From Hydractinia symbiolongicarpus (taxonomy: Eukaryota > Cnidaria > Hydrozoa > Anthoathecata > Hydractiniidae), in assembly GCF_029227915.1 (NCBI RefSeq), contig NC_079876.1, positions 28,309,828 to 28,369,827 on the forward strand: a stretch of DNA of 60,000 bases, in the 5' to 3' direction. Each line of letters begins with the position of its first letter. Position 1 is the first letter of the stretch. Of the stretch, positions 57,980 through 60,000 are shown piece after piece. Made by a program: the position numbers and the translations under genes. The notes below the pieces were generated by a model that was given only the letters and a program-made list of their open reading frames with translations, did no database searches and had not been told where the DNA came from.

Positions 57980-58237
57980 GTGTTTACGAACAATGTTTCC
58001 CGTCTTATATTAGGGACATTTTCCATACAAATTTCAAATGCCTGCGACGTGTTCCAGTCTTATTTTCAGGAAAAAAGATATCCCCCATTAAAAGAGAATA
58101 CGGCATTTGATCATATTTTTGCGAAAGAGACTCCGTCGAGCACCTCGCGCACTGATTCTTTGAAATTAAAAACAATAGAAAATTCAATAAATTTAAAGCA
58201 TACAGAAATGAAATTGTTCCTCCAAGCTGAAACTTGA
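57980..58237 (+). CDS. Hypothetical frame, possibly a terminal exon
   Basis: An 85-codon frame with balanced composition (CDVFQSYFQEKRYPPLKENT, then SSTSRTDSLKLKTIENSINL) ends TGA at 58235-58237. A TATTAG just upstream at about 58012 could be an acceptor. No family recognised; a chance frame is possible. Confidence 0.25.
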   Translation: MFTNNVSRLILGTFSIQISNACDVFQSYFQEKRYPPLKENTAFDHIFAKETPSSTSRTDSLKLKTIENSINLKHTEMKLFLQAET

Positions 58238-58803
58238 TCACATGATTTACTCGAACTATTATGTAAATTCTCAGATATGAATTTAGACGTAAATTATTTA
58301 ATAAACACCTGTGTAGTTTCCTGATTTTTCTTAGATTATTCAAGGGTGATTGATAGCGGACAACATTAAAACAGGAAGGAATTTATATAATTTTGGGGAT
58401 TTTATTCCATAGTGCTCACTACATCTTTCGTCTAAACAGAAAAATTAAGGAAAGGTAAAAAGTCGCCCCAAAATTCATCTTACATTTTGTTAAATAAGCA
58501 CCTGGCGGCGATTCTTACTACTTCCAATCAATGGCGTGTTCTTATTTTTTATATCTTATGATTTACTGTCAGCCTCCACTTGCGAAACTTTGGCTGAGTT
58601 ATTAAGAAATCTTTTGCTGGTTATTAGCCAAACTCATACGGCGCGGTCAAGTTCGTCTGAATTCACTTGTAGGGAAAAAATCATAATGGCGGCGATTGTT
58701 TTGGTGTACTTGGCTAGATAAATAATAATAAATCGAAGAAAAACGTTGTATATTGCAATAGTATATAGTTTATTTATGATATCGATTATTAAAGTTTATA
58801 AAC

Positions 58804-59160
58804 ATGGACAATACAAAGGATGTTAGCAATTATAGCCGTGAAGAATGTTCAGAATGGCTAAAAAATATAGGTCAGTGTGCCACAGGAAATGTTCAAGAAC
58901 TGCATATAAAAATTAGAAAGTTTATGCGATATCCTCGTTTAATAAAACGTCTAAGAAGCAAATAAAAATTACAAGCTTAGTTGTAGCTTAGATCCCACAG
59001 ATATTCCTCCAACTGCAGCTAAATGGTGTAAAAAGGAAGAGGATCTACCACTTATCAATGAAGGTATAGTTAGGAACTACTGCAAAATAAAAACATATGG
59101 TAGTTTAGGCCAGCAGGAAAAGTCTATTAGAATGTTATAGAGTAGGAAAGGAAGGTTTTG
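58804..59160 (+). pseudogene. 5' part of a transposon-associated gene (SAP-like N-terminus)
   Basis: ATG at 58804 opens 53 codons (YSREECSEWLKNIG, ELHIKIRKFMRYPRL) to TAA 58963-58965. The sequence resembles a SAP-type helix-extended-helix motif for DNA binding. After a frameshift, coding continues at 58982-59137 (LDPTDIPPTAAKWCKK, NYCKIKTYGSLGQQEKSIRM) to TAG 59138-59140, after which SRKGRF follows in frame. This layout resembles uncharacterised cnidarian proteins with SWIM or YqaJ-type domains, but only the N-terminal part is present. The gene is broken by one frameshift and nonsense codons. Confidence 0.45.
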
Positions 59161-59239
59161 TTAGTAACTGTTAAAACTTTAGTTGATAATTCGTGTACAT
59201 ATGTAAAATTTTCTAGTTTGTGTATTTTTATAGTTGGAA

Positions 59240-60000
59240 AACATCAAAGAATTTATTAATGACCAGATCTGTTAAACCATGACCAGTTTCAATAAAACTT
59301 TTAGGCATTTTCTTCCTTTAAAACCAGAAGGTGGTTTTAAGTCAATTTCATTGAAAATACCAGCAACAAAAATTACCCGACCAATAAATATCCGTTGCAT
59401 GGTGCTTTTAGATATATCCATAAAAAATGCCATTAGACCTTGATGAACACCATGATAGGCAAATAGTCAAGACAGCTAGTAATTCTGTTGCTTTATCTAG
59501 TAATCTATTTAGTGATGGTGTGTGGCAACAGTCAGGATATGGGATCAGGTGAAAGAAAGGCATAAGACAGTCTAATAGCATGTTAAATTGGGCAATGTTA
59601 AACCACATAAAATTGAAAATTTGACGTATTTTTAATGTTAGAAAAAGTAAACTGTTTTGAAGTAGTAGACATATTATCAGAACGTATTTTTCTGTTATTA
59701 TTTACCAATAGCTTGTTATGAAATTTCATTGTTGCAAGTTTCTTATTTAACCTGGTATTTTTTTCTTGGGATTCGGTAAGCTCTTTATTTAGTCTTCAGC
59801 ATTTGCTTTTTCAAATTTTTTTTGTATGGTAACTTTGAGGGGTTACGTTTTCTAGAAGAGATATATGTACTAGACTTTGTTAGGGTTCTTCGTGCTTTTG
59901 ATGAGGATGGAGTATTAATATTTTGGTTCATTATATTTCTGGCAGTTTCCAACTTTTGTTTAGCATTTCTTAATCTTTTTTTGTAAAGTTCTGTGGCTGA
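59240..60000 (-). pseudogene. DDE transposase remnant (HTH_Tnp_4/DDE_Tnp_4-like), runs off the window
   Basis: Minus frames hold, in order: a basic N-terminal part (KKRLRNAKQKLETARNI), a coiled-coil-like stretch (TRLNKKLATMKFHNKLL), then a helix-turn-helix-like region (FHLIPYPDCCHTPSLN, LLDKATELLAVLTICLSWC, STMQRIFIGRVIFVAGIFNE). This is followed after a frameshift by MPKSFIETGHGLTDLVIN. The order matches PIF/Harbinger- or ISL2EU-like transposases, in which MP-x-x-F and then the first catalytic Asp follow the HTH. Here the Asp position reads Asn and the catalytic core is missing. It converges on the SAP-like gene, suggesting an internally deleted two-gene transposon. Confidence 0.5.

Overview
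The window is AT-rich, intron-containing animal DNA dominated by mobile elements. It looks most like a cnidarian, probably a hydrozoan: it has small GT-AG introns, many AGCT-rich simple stretches, a Ty1/copia element with animal initiator-tRNA priming, a Penelope-like element, and decayed genes of types common in cnidarian genomes. The species cannot be fixed from the sequence alone.

The outstanding item is a 5.8-kb DNA transposon at 40268-46040. Its single minus-strand gene can be assembled from ten phase-consistent exons into one uninterrupted frame of 959 codons. The product is a RAG1-like protein. It has the RAG1-type N-terminal cysteine region, a C3HC4 RING and the adjacent C2HC finger. 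It also has a RAG1/Transib core with an apparent D-D-E triad (D482, D552, E907) and a zinc-binding CxxC...HxxxxH set. The element ends in CAC, has inverted termini with two conserved blocks spaced 14 nt at one end and 24 nt at the other, and is flanked by a GGTA duplication. A related sequence near 6.1 kb acts as an approximate empty site.

Layout. 0-5 kb: sparse, with a last exon of a single-pass membrane protein (minus) and a double hairpin. 4.6-7.35 kb: Helitron-like copies, one carrying a 30-bp minisatellite. 7.4-9 kb: a gene fragment and a Harbinger-type MITE. 9.2-15.75 kb: a three-level nest (TIR element, then a copia element with unusually short 77-bp LTRs, then a TTAA-flanked insertion that splits the integrase). 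16-26 kb: mostly empty AT-rich DNA with decayed repeat arrays. 26.87-28.36 kb: a broken Penelope-like element. 29.3-32.4 kb: a tRNA-derived SINE, a Kazal-like remnant and a HIRAN-like remnant. 36.7-40.15 kb: a 3.4-kb array of the same 30-bp minisatellite in the opposite orientation. 40.27-46.04 kb: the RAG1-like transposon. 46.1-53.15 kb: two nearly identical 1.9-kb Helitron-like copies in opposite orientation, enclosing a broken duplicate of the start of the next gene. 53.7-55.4 kb: the one host-type gene that looks complete, a four-exon tetraspan membrane protein (251 aa). 55.6-56.7 kb: another Helitron-like copy. 58.8-60 kb: converging remnants of a two-gene DNA transposon.

Most coding sequence here belongs to transposons. 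The RAG1-like gene and the tetraspan gene are the only two that read through without damage; nearly everything else has stops, frameshifts or insertions. This makes the RAG1-like element a young, possibly still competent insertion.
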